Shown here: piece by piece, positions 31,899 through 43,623 of the stretch
Numbering within the stretch: position 1 is the stretch's first letter
Layout: each line of letters starts with the position of its first letter
Assembly (NCBI GenBank): GCA_014529385.2
Contig: CM043959.1
Coordinates: forward strand, 3,193,358 to 3,253,357
Direction: 5' to 3'
Origin: Adiantum capillus-veneris
Taxonomy: Eukaryota > Streptophyta > Polypodiopsida > Polypodiales > Pteridaceae
Length of the DNA: 60,000 nt
The notes under the pieces: generated by a model
What the model was told of the DNA's origin: nothing
Seen by the model: only the letters and a program-made list of their open reading frames with translations
Databases searched by the model: none
Program-made: the position numbers and the translations under genes

Positions 31899-31960
31899 AC
31901 TTATAAAAAAAGTCATTTTATCCATCAACTGGACATGCCACATCATCACTTTGTGGCAAG

Positions 31961-34150
31961 TTGTGGGCATCTGTGGGAGGACGTGTGTCATAGATCCTGA
32001 CCCAACGGTTCTCGAGACAGGCCACTGGTGACTTTGGGCTTGGGAGAGTTGCTCTCTAGCATGAGTACAGTGGGACCCGGGAGAGTGGTTCTGGCGGGAT
32101 CCCTTCTCTGCAATTGATCACCCTTGGACCCCCTTTTTCCAATACACAGTTGGCTTGGGGCGTCACATACTAGCAGCATGGCGAGAGGCTCCTCCTGCTG
32201 CAACACTACAGTGGTAGGAGGAGGGTCTCACAGATGAGTTCTTTTTAGGTTTTTGGGAGCGGTTGTGGGACTCCAGGCAGTCGAGGAGAGTTACTATATT
32301 CGAGTGGCTAGTTGCACACAGAGCTACAGCGGTTGGAGCCGGCTAGTACATAGTGGCTTCTCGACAGTCTCTGCAGCTTGTGGACATCCTTTGGATAGTC
32401 AACGTCATTGTTTGTGGGACTGCCCCATGGCACAAAAGGTTTGGCTTGTCAGGTGCAGCATTTTGAAATGGTGAAGATCTAGTTTTGCACTTCCAAAGAT
32501 CCTTCAACTTCTCTCCTTGCGTTAGTGAATGTTCTGTGCTTGAATGTTCTGGTTGAGAGAATGCAATAGAGATGTGTAGAGGGAGAGAAAGAGAGAGAAG
32601 AAGAGAGAGACACCCAATGGGGTCCCAACCAACCTCTCAACGGCCCCCCACACCGTTACCGATGTGGTATTTGCTTTAGATTGTTTAAATGAAATGTATA
32701 CACAACGCAATACCTCAATGCAGACTCTACTGACTCGATGACGACAAATCACCATGGTAACTCCTCAAGAAGAGGCACCTCCGGGGTTGATTTGATGCAC
32801 CTTGGATCCTTCTCGATGTGGGATTGCGGATGGCCACCAAGGGTAGATATGGGGCTGATTTGCACTCGCGATATGAGAGGAATGAAGGGCTCAATGCTGG
32901 CTGCAAAAACGCAGATCCGCGATGAAAAACGTAGCAAATCTCTCGCGTAAAGCAAGGCTGAAAACGCAGATCTCGATGACGGCGACGATGGGCAGCAATG
33001 TGAGCACTCCATGCCGACGAAGGAATGGCCGAGGGGAGAGCTCGATGGGCTGCCGAAGTACCGGACAGCAACAGGGACTACACAAAGACAGAGTCGAGCC
33101 ACTTAAAACACTGGCTGATCTGCTGCTGCAGGCTACAGGCGCTAGGGCCAAAAATGCTTGTAGTTTTCTGGTGCTCCTGCAATCTGCAACCTTACTTGAG
33201 AATGGGAGCTCTCCTGCTCCCTTTATAGGTTATAAATTAATTTATGCCTGGGTAGGGCAATTGTCCACCAGCTTTTCCAACAAATAAATCATAAAATGAT
33301 TTATTTTAAAAATAGGTCCAGGGGGGTCCAGATCTGGGTGCAATTGTCACACATCCGCCCACCCGGGAATCCGATCGACGCGCGGTCTGGCACGTCGGAT
33401 TCCTCTAACCTAGAACTACATGCTCGGCATGCCAGATGCCTACCGTAGTGTAATAACATCTGCCAAAACACGTAAACAAATCATTTATGCAAGAGGGTTC
33501 CAAAACTGGAAAAACCTAATCTAATGGATTTGTTCGAACATGCAGGTCCTACGAACAGGCTCACAAAATTGCCGGTACTAATCCTCCTAGGATTCTAGAC
33601 ATCCATATCTAGGAAGAAGGGGAAAACTGGCTCTAGAAGTCAATGAAGCATGTCCACGTGGCACACAGAGCCATGTGCACATGACATGGCTTTGAGTTCT
33701 TCGGCTGATGCTCGACAATACACTTGGGGTGCTGCAGCTTGGTCCACTCTCACGGGCCCTGCGTTTCACTTTGAGTTGGCTTCGACCAACAGGATGATAG
33801 TGATCCAGGGGTCGACCTACACTCCAGCTTGTGACAGAGCTTACCCCCCAAGAGTGGTGCAATGAGAGAGAGGTGTGTTGGGAGCTCATCTGTGACCTGA
33901 CACTCTGGTTCATTTGATGGGCCGGCTGCTTCTGCATCTTCGAGGCTCGCCCTGTCCCACCGGCAGAGACTGTTCGAGACTTTTGGTTGGAGCTGATTCA
34001 CTCTCTCAGAGGTCAATTTAAGAGACTACAGGGCAACTCTGACCGCATGAGGGTGCGCACAGAGGAGTTTCTGCGACGCTGGCACCTAGGGCCCCTTCTT
34101 CACCAGCTCTTGGCCGATGGCATTCCCCTAGTTGGGATGGATTCATTGTG
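31961..34150 (+). pseudogene. LINE ORF2 3' end (same family as 11991-18185), split by a solo LTR
   Basis: Sequence from 31961 (GGCATCTGTGGGAGGACGTG) parallels the LINE at 1690 onward. A zf-RVT zinc region at about 32350-32440 reads AACGHPLDSQRHCLWDCP (C, H, H and C ligands visible). The LINE is interrupted at 32446 by a minus-strand LTR and resumes at 33687 with TTCTTCGGCTGATGC, then the conserved FWLELIHSLRGQF tail near 33970. It is 5'-truncated and out of frame in places. No poly(A) tail is clear near 34150. Confidence 0.75.
32447..33686 (-). mobile_element. solo LTR, family B, with target-site duplication TGGCT
   Basis: 1,240 bp. The plus strand starts TGTCAGGTG and ends CATGTGCACATGACA, a TG...CA pair. 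TGGCT is duplicated at 32442-32446 and 33687-33691. The interior matches the LTR at 35301-36780 in reverse, including CCGATGTGGTATTTGC and the GCGTTTT/AAAACGC-rich stretch. There is no internal element sequence, so this is a solo LTR from recombination. Confidence 0.85.
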
Positions 34151-34199
34151 AAATTTTTCATCTCCTTCTGTGAGCCCTTAAAAAGAGCCTTTACTCTAT

Positions 34200-34952
34200 A
34201 TGATTAATGTTGCATGGGCTAAGCATGACTTGTCATTATCTTGTAAAGAGGAATTGGGTGCAACGGAAGATTTACATGACAGCACAGTGAGAGAGAAGGC
34301 ACTACATGTCGGGTCCCAACCACCCTCGAGGGCCCCCGGGCCCCCTTGCTATGTCCCTAGAGCAAGTTCTTGCTTTAATTACTTACACAAATGTTGATAC
34401 AATGGCTAAATGCTGAATACTGATTGCTCCATGCCAATGATCTGCAAAAATGCTAGATAATGTGCTGATGCAAAAACGCCAGGACTAAGCTGATGCAAAA
34501 ATGCTGGTTGATCTGGTGCAAAAATGTTGGCAAATCTGATGCAAAAGTGTTGGCTGATCTGATGGAAAAGCGCTAGCGCTGATTTGCTGATGCTGGCAAT
34601 GGAAATAGGGATGGATGCTAAGGGAAAACGCTGGGATATTAGGTACTAATCTTCTGATCTTTTGATGCTCCCAATGGGGACCAAGGTGTTGCTTATTCTT
34701 TCGCGATTTGTCCCACCTATTTTTTATAAATGTCATGTCAAGGTCATTTATTAATGACTTAAGTGACTGTTCATATGCCTATATGCTTAAGTGACTCTAC
34801 AGTGCAAGTGAGGTAATGCAACTATGACCTGTCCGATCATGCATGTCCTAGAGGCTCCCAAAGTGCCAAGGTGGATCCTAAGCTGTCTGAGACCGACGCT
34901 AAAGTGTAGCAGTAGCTTGTCCACGTGGCTTTAATGCAATGCGCATGTGACA
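34200..34952 (-). mobile_element. LTR, family B-related, minus strand
   Basis: The right end GTCCACGTGGC...GCGCATGTGACA is the reverse complement of a family B start (TGTCAC.TGC..., CCACGTGGACA). The interior has GGGTCCCAACCACCC and repeated GATGCAAAAATGCTGG-type units (34460-34570), like the AGCGTTTTT units of the other B LTRs. The left end is uncertain. Confidence 0.5.
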
Positions 34953-35165
34953 GAGGGCTTGCTGAAACTGTTACCCAAACAAGCGCTCTGTGAACAGTTC
35001 TCTCATTTGCGGCTGATCGCTCTTATGCCGGTCATATACAAAATATTGGCTAAGACGATTGTTCATCGCGTCAAGGAGCCTCTTCTTGTGGGTATCCATC
35101 CGGCTCAGTATGGCTTCATCCTTTGTCGCCAAATCATGGATAATTTGGCTAATGTCTTAATTGGA
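34953..35165 (+). pseudogene. LINE reverse-transcriptase fragment (third type)
   Basis: An open stretch reads EGLLKLLPKQALCEQFSHLR, then LIALMPVIYKILAKTIVHRV, then IHPAQYGFILCRQIMDN. This is the N-terminal finger/palm part of a plant LINE RT. It starts at the LTR edge and ends at the dispersed repeat near 35170, so only about 70 codons survive. Confidence 0.7.
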
Positions 35166-35218
35166 TTGGAATATGCCAAATATACCCAACAAGATGTACT
35201 CGTGTGGGTGACTATTAT

Positions 35219-35700
35219 GGGCCTATACCTTGCACTTTCCTTCAAGGGTGAATCTAGGCTTATCCTGGATTCATCTAGGTATATGTAAGATATACTCGTG
35301 TGTCACGTGCACATGCCACGTGGACACGCTTCATCGACTTCCAGAGACAGTTTTGGATAAGTCCATTAGATTGGGTTTTCCAGATTTGGAACCCTCTTGC
35401 ATAAATGGTTTGTACACGCGTTTTGACAGATGTTATTACACTACGGTGGGCATCTAGGATGACGTGCATGCCATGGGTCTATACCTTGCACTTTCCTTCA
35501 AGGGTGAATCTGGGCTTATCTTGGATTCGTCTAGGTATATATAAGATGTACGCCTATGTCAGGTGGACATGCTTCATCGACTTCCAGAGACAGTTTTGGA
35601 TAAGTCCATTAGATTGGGTTTTCCAGTTTTGGAACCCTCTTGCATATATGGTTTGTACACGCGTTTTGACAGATGTTATTACACTACGGTTGGCATGTCG
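35219..35700 (+). repeat. tandem duplication, ~256-bp period, spanning the LTR start
   Basis: Units begin at 35219 and 35475 with GGGYCTATACCTTGCACTTT. Each runs through ATCTAGGTATATRTAAGATR, then CTTCATCGACTTCCAGAGAC and GACAGATGTTATTACACTAC. The LTR border at 35301 lies inside the first unit. Confidence 0.8.
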
Positions 35701-36780
35701 TGCATGTAGTTATAGATTAGAGGAATCCCCGCGTCGAACGGATTCCCGGTGGACAGATGTGCGAAGTTTCACCCAAACTTACACCCCTGACCTAACTTGT
35801 TAATAAATCAATTTATTGATTTATTTGTTGGGTCTGGTGAACAATTTGCCCTACCTAGGCCCTAATAAATTTATAAGGCCTATTCCTCGCCTATAAAGGA
35901 TGCCATAAACCAGCATTTGTGGCAGATGAAGGGAGCGCTAGCAAAGAGAGCACAATCAGCCCCTGTCCTTTTTGCTCTTTAGCATCAGCCTAGTGTTTTT
36001 GCAATTGAAGGCCAGCGTTTGCTTATTTCAGCCATGGCAATCCCTTCCCAGTAGCAAATTAGCCAGCGTTTTCATTTACAACCTCTTTCCGTCACGGAGA
36101 AGTGTTGGATTGGCAAGCGATAGCCTCTACAGATGCGGTCCGGTGCTTCGGCAGCTTATTGAGTTCTCCCCTCGGCCATTTCCTTGCCGGCATCAATTTC
36201 TCCATTGTTGTCCATCATCGCCGTCATCGAGATCTACGTTTTCAGCCCTGCTTTACGCGAAAGATCTATTGGATTTTGTGTGCGTTTTTGCAACCAGCTT
36301 TCAGTCCTTCATTCCTCTCATATTGGGAGCGGAATTCAGCCCGAAATCTTCACCTTGGTGGCCATCTGCAATCCCACATCGAGAAGGATCCAAAGTGCAT
36401 CAAATCAACTTGGAGGTGCCTCGTTTTAGGGAGCTACCGCGGCGATAGTCATCATTCGAGTTAGTAGAGTCTGCACTTGAGGAATTGCATTGTGTGTACA
36501 TTCCATTTACGCAATCTAAAGCAAATACCACATCGGCAACGGTGTGGGGGGTCCTTGAGAGGGTTAGTTGGGAGAACTTGGGACCCCATTGGGTGTTGCT
36601 CTCCTCTTCTCTCTCTTTCTCTCTCCCTCTACACATCTCTATTGCATTCTCTCATTCCCACTAAAGTAAAAGGAACCATCATTCAAGCCAAAAGCAATCA
36701 TCAATGCAAGGAAAAGAAGTGAAGGATTAGTGGAAGTTGAAACCTAGATCTTTACCATTTCAATTCTGCTACACTTGTCA
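35301..36780 (+). mobile_element. LTR, family B, plus orientation
   Basis: It starts TGTCACGTGCACATGCCACG and ends ACACTTGTCA. The ends agree with those of the duplicated-site solo LTR 32447-33686. A TATA-like CTATAAAGGATGCC lies near 35891, followed by an (AG)CGTTTT-rich segment. The next bases (36782, TGGTATCGAAAC) look like a mutated primer site. The homologous stretch covers nearly the whole solo LTR, plus the 256-bp duplication. Confidence 0.7.
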
Positions 36781-37076
36781 TTGGTATCGAAACTTTGAAG
36801 ATTTTGCACTAATCTGCTAATCCCCGAAAAGTTTTTTGCTCTCTTGTGTTTTTGGTTGTGTTGGCAGCCCTTCTATGTATACTCCTCGCTTCTCTTTGGA
36901 CGGTAGGCCTACCATTGCGTGTAAGACCATGTGCCTTAAGTCGAAAAATAGCAACCAATTGTATACCGAGCGTTGCATGCAGGGTGCACAGACGAGGGGG
37001 TAGATAGTCTCTCGAAGATTAGTCTGTGACCTTCCTTGAACCAAGAGCGGATATCCTTGCATGGTCAAGACTCGTT
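36781..37076 (+). other. short internal remnant behind the family B LTR
   Basis: It begins with the degenerate primer site and has no coding homology. It is cut off where the next LTR begins. Confidence 0.35.
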
Positions 37077-38186
37077 GTCACGTAACACATCCAACCCTAT
37101 GTGTCCGTGGACAAGCTACTTCGATAACAAGGGTTCCGTCAGTCCAATCAGTCTAGATTAGAAGTGATCTGGCACTTTTGTGAGTCTATTCGTAGACCGT
37201 GCATGCCCAGTCACTTAGTGTAGATGCATATCCTCCGGTTGCACACAGCATGATCATAAGGATTCCCATCAGAATCCATTAGAATTAGTCAGGGGAATTT
37301 TCCAGTGATTTTAGCCTATTTTACCTATTTTTGACATTTTTCACTTATTAATTTAAGTGACTTTTGTTGGAAAGTAGGTAGGGCAAATTGGGTAAGATAA
37401 TATATAAGCAGACCAAGCTTAGCACTATTTGGCAGATGAGCAAGGAGAACAACAGGCTTCGGCGACAGGTTCCCTCTCTCTCAACAAGACTCCCCAAGTG
37501 TCTTGGCGATTTCCTCTTGTAGGCATCCCTAGCGTTTTTCCTCACCATCGCCAACAGCCATTTTCCTTGGCGTTTTTCAACAAACCCCATATCGCCATAG
37601 CATCTTGCATCTAGTGTTTCCAGAGCCATCATCGCCCACTGTTCCTTGGCGTTTTCAACACCAACCCGCAGCAGAAGGGCAGCGTTTTCAGCAGCAGAAT
37701 TCAGCGTTTTCCATCAGCCAAATCAGTGTTTTTCAGCAGCATAAAATCAGCCCGAATTGAGCGTTTGAATCGCAGCAGATTTCAGCCTTGAGCGTTTTTG
37801 GACAGCAGATAAAGACCTTCAATTTTCAGCCCTAGTGTCGGCCTCGTCATCTCCATCGTCGTCGTCGACATAGTCTAGACTTGCATCAGTCACATGCATC
37901 ATCATTGTACCACTTTGTGCAATCAATAGTAGACCACTCTTGTCGACGAGAGGGGGGCCTTCGGAGGAGGGTTTTACAACAGTCTCTGGTGTCGTATTCT
38001 CTTCTCTCTCTATCTCTCAGTCTCATACACTTGCACGCACCGTATCCACTCACTTTGTTCGTGATCATAGCACTCTCTCATTAAGAACGGAAGGCTCTCC
38101 CTTCCATAAGAACAAAAAGGAACCTTGAGCACATTATGGAGCACTCATCTTGAGAAAGAACAACATTCATTCCGCTGCACCTTACA
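37077..38186 (+). mobile_element. 5' LTR of the gypsy element (family B-related)
   Basis: The start TGTCACGTAACACATCC is inferred from similarity to the other B LTR starts. The end is firm: ...CACCTTACA then TTGGTATCAGAGC. A TATA-like ATATATAAGC lies near 37398, then GCGTTTTTC/CAGCAGC repeats typical of B LTRs. Total about 1.1 kb. Confidence 0.6.
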
Positions 38187-38187
38187 T

Positions 38188-38199
38188 TGGTATCAGAGC
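38188..38199 (+). other. primer-binding site of the gypsy element
   Basis: TGGTATCAGAGC, an exact initiator-Met type, two bases after the LTR. Confidence 0.85.
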
Positions 38200-38542
38200 T
38201 TTGGCAGTGTTCTGTATCACTCAAGGAAAGAACCACAAGAATCACAAGAATTTTTTTTGCTTGTTGCAGTCGCACGAACCCAAGTTCGCTTGGGCGTGTC
38301 GATTCTTAATCGTGTTTTTGAAGAGTGACAGGAATCCCAAGAAAGAAGGGCTTGTCCAGCCTCCCCTTGTGCCTCTTTTCACTCATTGAGAGTGGACCGT
38401 GCACTTGTGGCCGGCCAATCGACGTGAGGTGGGAAAAAGCAACCTTGGTGTGAGCACAAGGCCGCCAAGGAATGCGCCCGCGGAAAAGAGTAGAACTCGG
38501 ATGAAGAGAAGATCCTTCTCAAACACAGATTGCAAGCGAAAG

Positions 38543-38700
38543 AAAACCCTCAAGAACCTCAAGACCCTCAAGAACCCAAGAACCTCAAGAACCTCAAGAC
38601 CCTCAAGAACCTCAAGAAACTCAAGACCCTCATGAACTCAAGAACCTCAAGACCCTCAAGAACCCAAGAACCCAAGACCCTCAAGAACCCAAGTTCTTCG
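38543..38700. repeat. 9-bp-type minisatellite in the gypsy leader
   Basis: About 17 head-to-tail units of CTCAAGAAC / CTCAAGACC / CCAAGAAC lie just before the gag start at 38729. The strand is purine-rich. Confidence 0.85.
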
Positions 38701-38728
38701 TGAACTTAAGAACCAAAGATCATAATGC

Positions 38729-40736
38729 ATGGTCATCACCCGAAGCGGAATGGATACTTGGCATACAGGTGATGAGCATGAGAGAGGCGACGAAGAGTTT
38801 TCCCCACCAAGAGATTTTTCCGACCCTCCCCCTTCGCCATGTACGCCACGAGTTGCACCAACTCCCATGGAGGTGATGGTTAAGTCAATGTTGGACATGA
38901 TGGCCCAACAACAAGAAGCGAATCGCGAAGCGACTCGCCTTGCGCTGGCACAACAAGAGGCGAATCAAATTGCGTTGGCACAACAAGAAGCGACTCGCAT
39001 TGCTTTAGAACGCGAGCGCGATGAACGAAACGAAAGAAAAGCACAAAGAAAGGAGGAACGAGAGACTCAAAGAGCGGCCTTGGAGGCTGAGCGGGAGGCT
39101 CAGAGAGACCTCAGTACTCAAGAATTGATTCGACAAGTACTAGCCTCGACGTCCGAATCAGCTAAAGATCGTGGGAGTTCCTCAAGTGACGCAAGCCACG
39201 ATGCGGACTCCAACAACCCAGTCACAGAGAAGTTGACTTTCAGTAAGTATGATGGTAAGATGGATGCTACGGTTATTTATTCTTGGTTGCATCAATTTAA
39301 TTCTTATTTTGCGACAACTAAGAAAACAAGAAATAGCAAAGTTTTGACGGCAACTATATACCTTGCCGGTGATGCCATCAATTGGTACCACGCATGGCAA
39401 GAGGCACAGTTAGCCCCGCACCTAGAGGAAGCTGACGAATTCACGCCCCTCTCTTTTAGTTGGGCTGATTTCCAAGACAAGCTCAAGGCGCGGTTTATGC
39501 CACCTTAGTACCTAGCACGATTGAAAGAAGATTGGCGCAATCTCAAGCAAAATGGTATGCCAGTCATGTCTTTTTCTAACCGTGTTTTGCAGCTCGGCAC
39601 TCAATTACGCAAATCGGATGATGAGCGCAAAGAGGCTTTCCTCTTTGGGTTAGACGAATTCATCAAGTTTGAAGTAGAAGTCTTTGACCCCGCGGATCTC
39701 AACAAGGCGGTAGCGATTGCTCTCTCCCAAGAGATGAAGCACAACAAGGGAAAGCCTAAGGAGAACAAGACTTCTCAACGAACCTCTTAGAATTCTCCAA
39801 ACACGCAGAATGGTAAGAACGGTAAGAATGGTAAGAATGGAAATTCTTCTAGCCCTTCTTTCTCTAATTCCTCAGAAAAGAACTCTAACAGTGAATCTAA
39901 GGGTAAAGCTAAAGCACGTGCAAAACCTAAGCTAATCCCTGATGAAAAAGCTGCACAAGGAATTATAGGAGGATACATCACGGCTGAAGAACAATTGATT
40001 TATGCTAAGGAAGGTAGATGTTATCAATGTCACGTCAAAGGTCACATTAAGAAGGCTTGTCCTAAGACAACCCCACCTAAAGAACAAAAGGCACCCACAG
40101 CAACCACAAGCACTATAACGCACCACGCTGAATCTTCTCATGACTCTGACACACACATTGATGAGTCTCTCATGAAGTGTTATGGTCATGTAAAGGGTCA
40201 ACGTTTTATCATATTGTTTGATCCAGGCAGTATGCATGATGTGATTAGTCCCTCTCTTGGTGAGAGAGCCCGCTTAGAGGTTAGTCAGAAATCTCCTCTC
40301 GAGGTTTCTGGCTTCGCTCCTGGTATGGACTCCCTCATCACGAAAGAGTGCCTTGATGTGATGTTTACCGTTCAACAAGCTTCTTTCAGTAGGAAATTTC
40401 TTGTGTCTCCTCTCTCAAGATGTGATATGATTTTGGGCATTAAATGGTTTCGTGAGCTTAACCCTCTCATTGATTGGGAGGCTTAACACTCTCACTTTGC
40501 ATGCCAAAACTGACTCCCCCCTCATCATTCGTGCTGAGGAGGGCTTGCATTCTTTGCCTCTTGTCTCTCATGTGCACGTAAAGCGTGAATTACGACGAGG
40601 AGCACAAGCGGCATTCCTCTATGCTACTCCAGTTTCCCAGAGCATTCAAGCTCCAACTAAGTATTCAGATTTGTTTACCAAGTTTAAACATCTCTTTTTG
40701 CAGGATGATCTTTGCAACCGGCTCGTAGGGCGGTAG
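38729..40736 (+). pseudogene. Ty3/gypsy gag-protease with two stops and a frameshift
   Basis: Starts at ATG 38729. A charged, Gln/Arg/Glu-rich coiled-coil-like stretch (residues about 55-130) precedes the capsid region (FSKYDGKMDATVIYSWLHQF, YLAGDAINWYHAW). TAG at 39506-39508 and TAG at 39788-39790 interrupt the same frame. It continues to a CCHC knuckle CYQCHVKGHIKKAC at 40019-40060 and a retropepsin-like region with ILFDPGSMHDVIS (D codon at 40220) and CDMILGIKWF. Pro sits where DSG/DTG proteases have Ser/Thr; some plant families carry DPG, so this may be natural. Stop 40484-40486 is bypassed only by a frameshift. The next frame runs to the solo LTR at 40713. Confidence 0.85.
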
Positions 40737-42288
40737 GCGTTGGCTTTCACCCGAAATTCTTTACTTTAGACACACACACACAGAGCACTTGCAAAGGAGA
40801 CCTGTAACGGGAATTAACATTTAACCACACACACGGCTCGGAAGCTAGAATGCTCCGAGCAGACACCGACAACCTGTAGGCCCCAAAATTGGCGCCCCTT
40901 TCGGTATTTCTTTATTCTTTATCAAAGGGAATAAAACCTGTGATCTCCCACAAGCTGCCCCGCACAATCTAGGCTAAGAAACACCTGTTCTGGCCCGATT
41001 TCGGCAACGTAATTGTACTAGGATGCTTCACAGTCAGTATTCCCACGCAATAGGTGACTTTCCCGACGCATACGGACACTTTGCAAAACCTGGCGAGAAT
41101 CTGCAGCATGCTGAATTCTCTGTTTTCTGCCCCGAAAAAGCGCCAGTTCACCTGTACAGCGGTCCCCCTGCGTCCCCGAACCTCCTGGGGGTATTAGGGT
41201 CCGTTTAGGGCCGAAACCCTAAACCTGCAAAAATACACAGCAGGCTGTAATTCCCTGTTTTGGGCTCCGTTTCGCGTGCCGGTCGCATCCGTAGCAAAAC
41301 CTCGAGCTCCCGCACCTGTAGGGCTACTTGCCCTTTGAATCGGACGAGATTTCTGGCGTGAAACCTCTCCGAATTCACCTGTACCTGCGGGGGATTAGCC
41401 GCTAGCTAATCCAATACCTGTGCAAGAGGCTCTTGTCTCGGCAATCGCACATGAACCCACATAACTGTACATTGGTCAAATGAAAAGCCCACTAGTGGGG
41501 CATAACATACTGCTCGTAGGGGAGAGAGAGAGAGCAGTGTGTAGCGTGCAGGGCATCACTCCTAGCACCACACTGTACATGAGAGGGAAAGGAAGCACTC
41601 CATAGCTCTTAACCTGTGACAGTTTGCAAAAAGAGCCTCTCCCACCTTAAAATTCAACGCCACTTCTTCTGCAAGAGGAAAGTGCATGAAAATTCGACAC
41701 TTGGCGCATTTACAAGCATTTGCCCGTTTCGGGTTCGCCGCTTAAAAATATCCTGACCGGTTACCCAGTTGACTTCGGGACAGAGTTATAAAATGTTCCC
41801 CTAGTCATACCGGAGGTAATGACGTGAACACATTTCACGGCCCAAAATAGCAGTTCCCTAAATTTTAGGAGATGCTTCCGTTGGGCTCCCACTGGTCTTC
41901 TGACCATCTATCCTCATTGGAGCCGCATCCAAAAGTGCAATGTGGCCCAACTGTCGGATACTTTTTGTTGGTAGTCCCACCTTGACTTTACTCCTTAATT
42001 GAGTTCACTTCCTAGTATCCACCAACTTGCTAAGTGCGACGGGGGGACCTATATGATCTTGCTCTGAGCCTAGACATCCTCTTACCATACGAATTCCAGT
42101 GCCGACCACTTCCCGTCTGCGGGTGAATCTACCGTTCACATTGGCCATACAATGTCCGACCGTTTGCTACTTCAAAAAGAGGGTCTCAAAACAAATAAAA
42201 TAAACCCCATTGGAAAGAAACCAACAACCAAGGTTAGCAGTTGTCACATCTCTGTGACATGGTTAATAACTGCCACGTCCTCGTGACA
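40713..42288 (-). mobile_element. solo LTR, family C, inserted between protease and RT; duplication ATCTT
   Basis: 1,576 bp, TGCAACCGG...CCTCGTGACA on the plus strand. ATCTT is duplicated at 40708-40712 and 42289-42293, and the gypsy reading (LFLQDD ... [11 protein letters not shown]) resumes on the far side. On the minus strand the LTR contains the U5-type block (40877-40925), GGATTAGCTAGCGGCTAATC near 41400 and CTCGTCCGATTCAAAGGGCA near 41340, as in the family C copy at 30594. No internal region is present. Confidence 0.88.
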
Positions 42289-42293
42289 ATCTT

Positions 42294-43260
42294 CCACCTC
42301 GTCTCCCACCCGAGCGGCCGGAGGACCATCGCATCGAGCTTATGGAGGGGGCACAGCCTGTCAGTAAGGCTCCCTATCGTTTGAACAAGACGCAGGAGGA
42401 ACACTTAGAGCGACAACTCGCGGAGTTGGTGGCTAGAGGATTCATACGCCCTAGTGTAAGTCCTTTTGCTGCCCCTATTTTGTTTGTTCGCAAGAAGGAT
42501 GGTTCGTCTCGTTTGTGTGTTGATTACAGGGCATTAAACAAGATGACCGTCGAGAACAAGTTTCCGATGCCTCGCATTGAGTATATCCTAGATAGGCTCA
42601 ATGGGGCAAAGGTTTTCAGCAAGGTCGATCTCAAGAGTGGATACCATCAAGTACGGGTATTTAAAGGCGACATCTTCAAGACCGCTTTGCACCGAGCGAG
42701 GGCAATGGGAGTATATTGGTATGCCTTTTGGATTGACAGATGCCGTGGGTACATTTAATCATCTCATGGTAGGTCGTTTCGGCGATGTGTGTTCATCTTT
42801 TTGGATGATATTCTCATTTTTTCTGCATCGTGGGAACAACATGAAAGAGATGTCGAAAGGGGACTAACCCGTTTGGATGAGTGTCAGTTGTACATTGCAG
42901 CTAAGAAGTCTGAATTTTTCTTACTGAAGTCACTTATCTGGGTTATATCATTTTTGCAGAAGGCGTCAAGCTAGATCCCGCGAAGGTGGAACAGGTTCGT
43001 AATTGGCATTTGCCCAAAACTGCATATGATGTGCGTTCTTTTCTTGGTTTATGTCAAGCATATAGTTCGCACGTAGAGAATTTTGCATGCATTGTTGCAC
43101 CCTGTGATTGATGTTTTGAAAGAGGTAAAGACTCGCCGTCAGCGCGTAGACTTGACCGAAGCAGCCATTGAGGCTTTCGCGCTCTCAAGGTTGCGATGAC
43201 AGAAGCACCGTGTCTTATCCTTGCCTCTTGGGATGATCCCATTGAAGTCTGGTCTGTATG
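42294..43260 (+). pseudogene. Ty3/gypsy reverse transcriptase and start of RNase H, frameshifted
   Basis: Continuation of the gypsy pol after the solo LTR. RT motifs appear in order: [76 protein letters not shown] and FLDDILIFS (catalytic DD at about 42800). A connection segment then reads LDPAKVEQVRNWHLPKTAYD and VRSFLGLC. The frame shifts near 42690, 42770 and 42935. Homology fades after an RNase-H-like EAPCLILASWDDP at about 43205-43245. RNase H, integrase and the 3' LTR are absent. Confidence 0.85.
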
Positions 43261-43426
43261 TGCAATTTCCAAGATAGTTGTATATTCTTCGGTTATTGAT
43301 CCTACCATTCTCGTATCTAGCTTGCCTTGTCCCACCAACATAAGTTACTAGGAAAATGAACCCTTGTCTATTCTTGAAGAAAATTAAGATATATATACTA
43401 AAATAATGGATGCATATGTGCTTATT

Positions 43427-43520
43427 TATGTGTGTGAGTGTGTGTGCCGTGCAGCACGTGTGCCTGCATGCGTTCGTGCGTGCGTGCATGTGTGTGTGTG
43501 TATGCGCGCGCGTGCGCTCA
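43427..43520. repeat. GT/GC alternating tract
   Basis: TGTGTGTGAGTGTGTGTGCC, then GTGCGTGCGTGCATGTGTGT and GCGCGCGCGTGCGC form a nearly continuous alternating purine-pyrimidine tract. Confidence 0.8.
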
Positions 43521-43623
43521 CCACTCTATGCAAGCTTGCTTTGTTAGCAAGCTCACTAGCATTAACAATGCACATGATTGCAAATTAGGATGGCAACAAA
43601 AATAGCAGTAGAGAGCTTAATAC

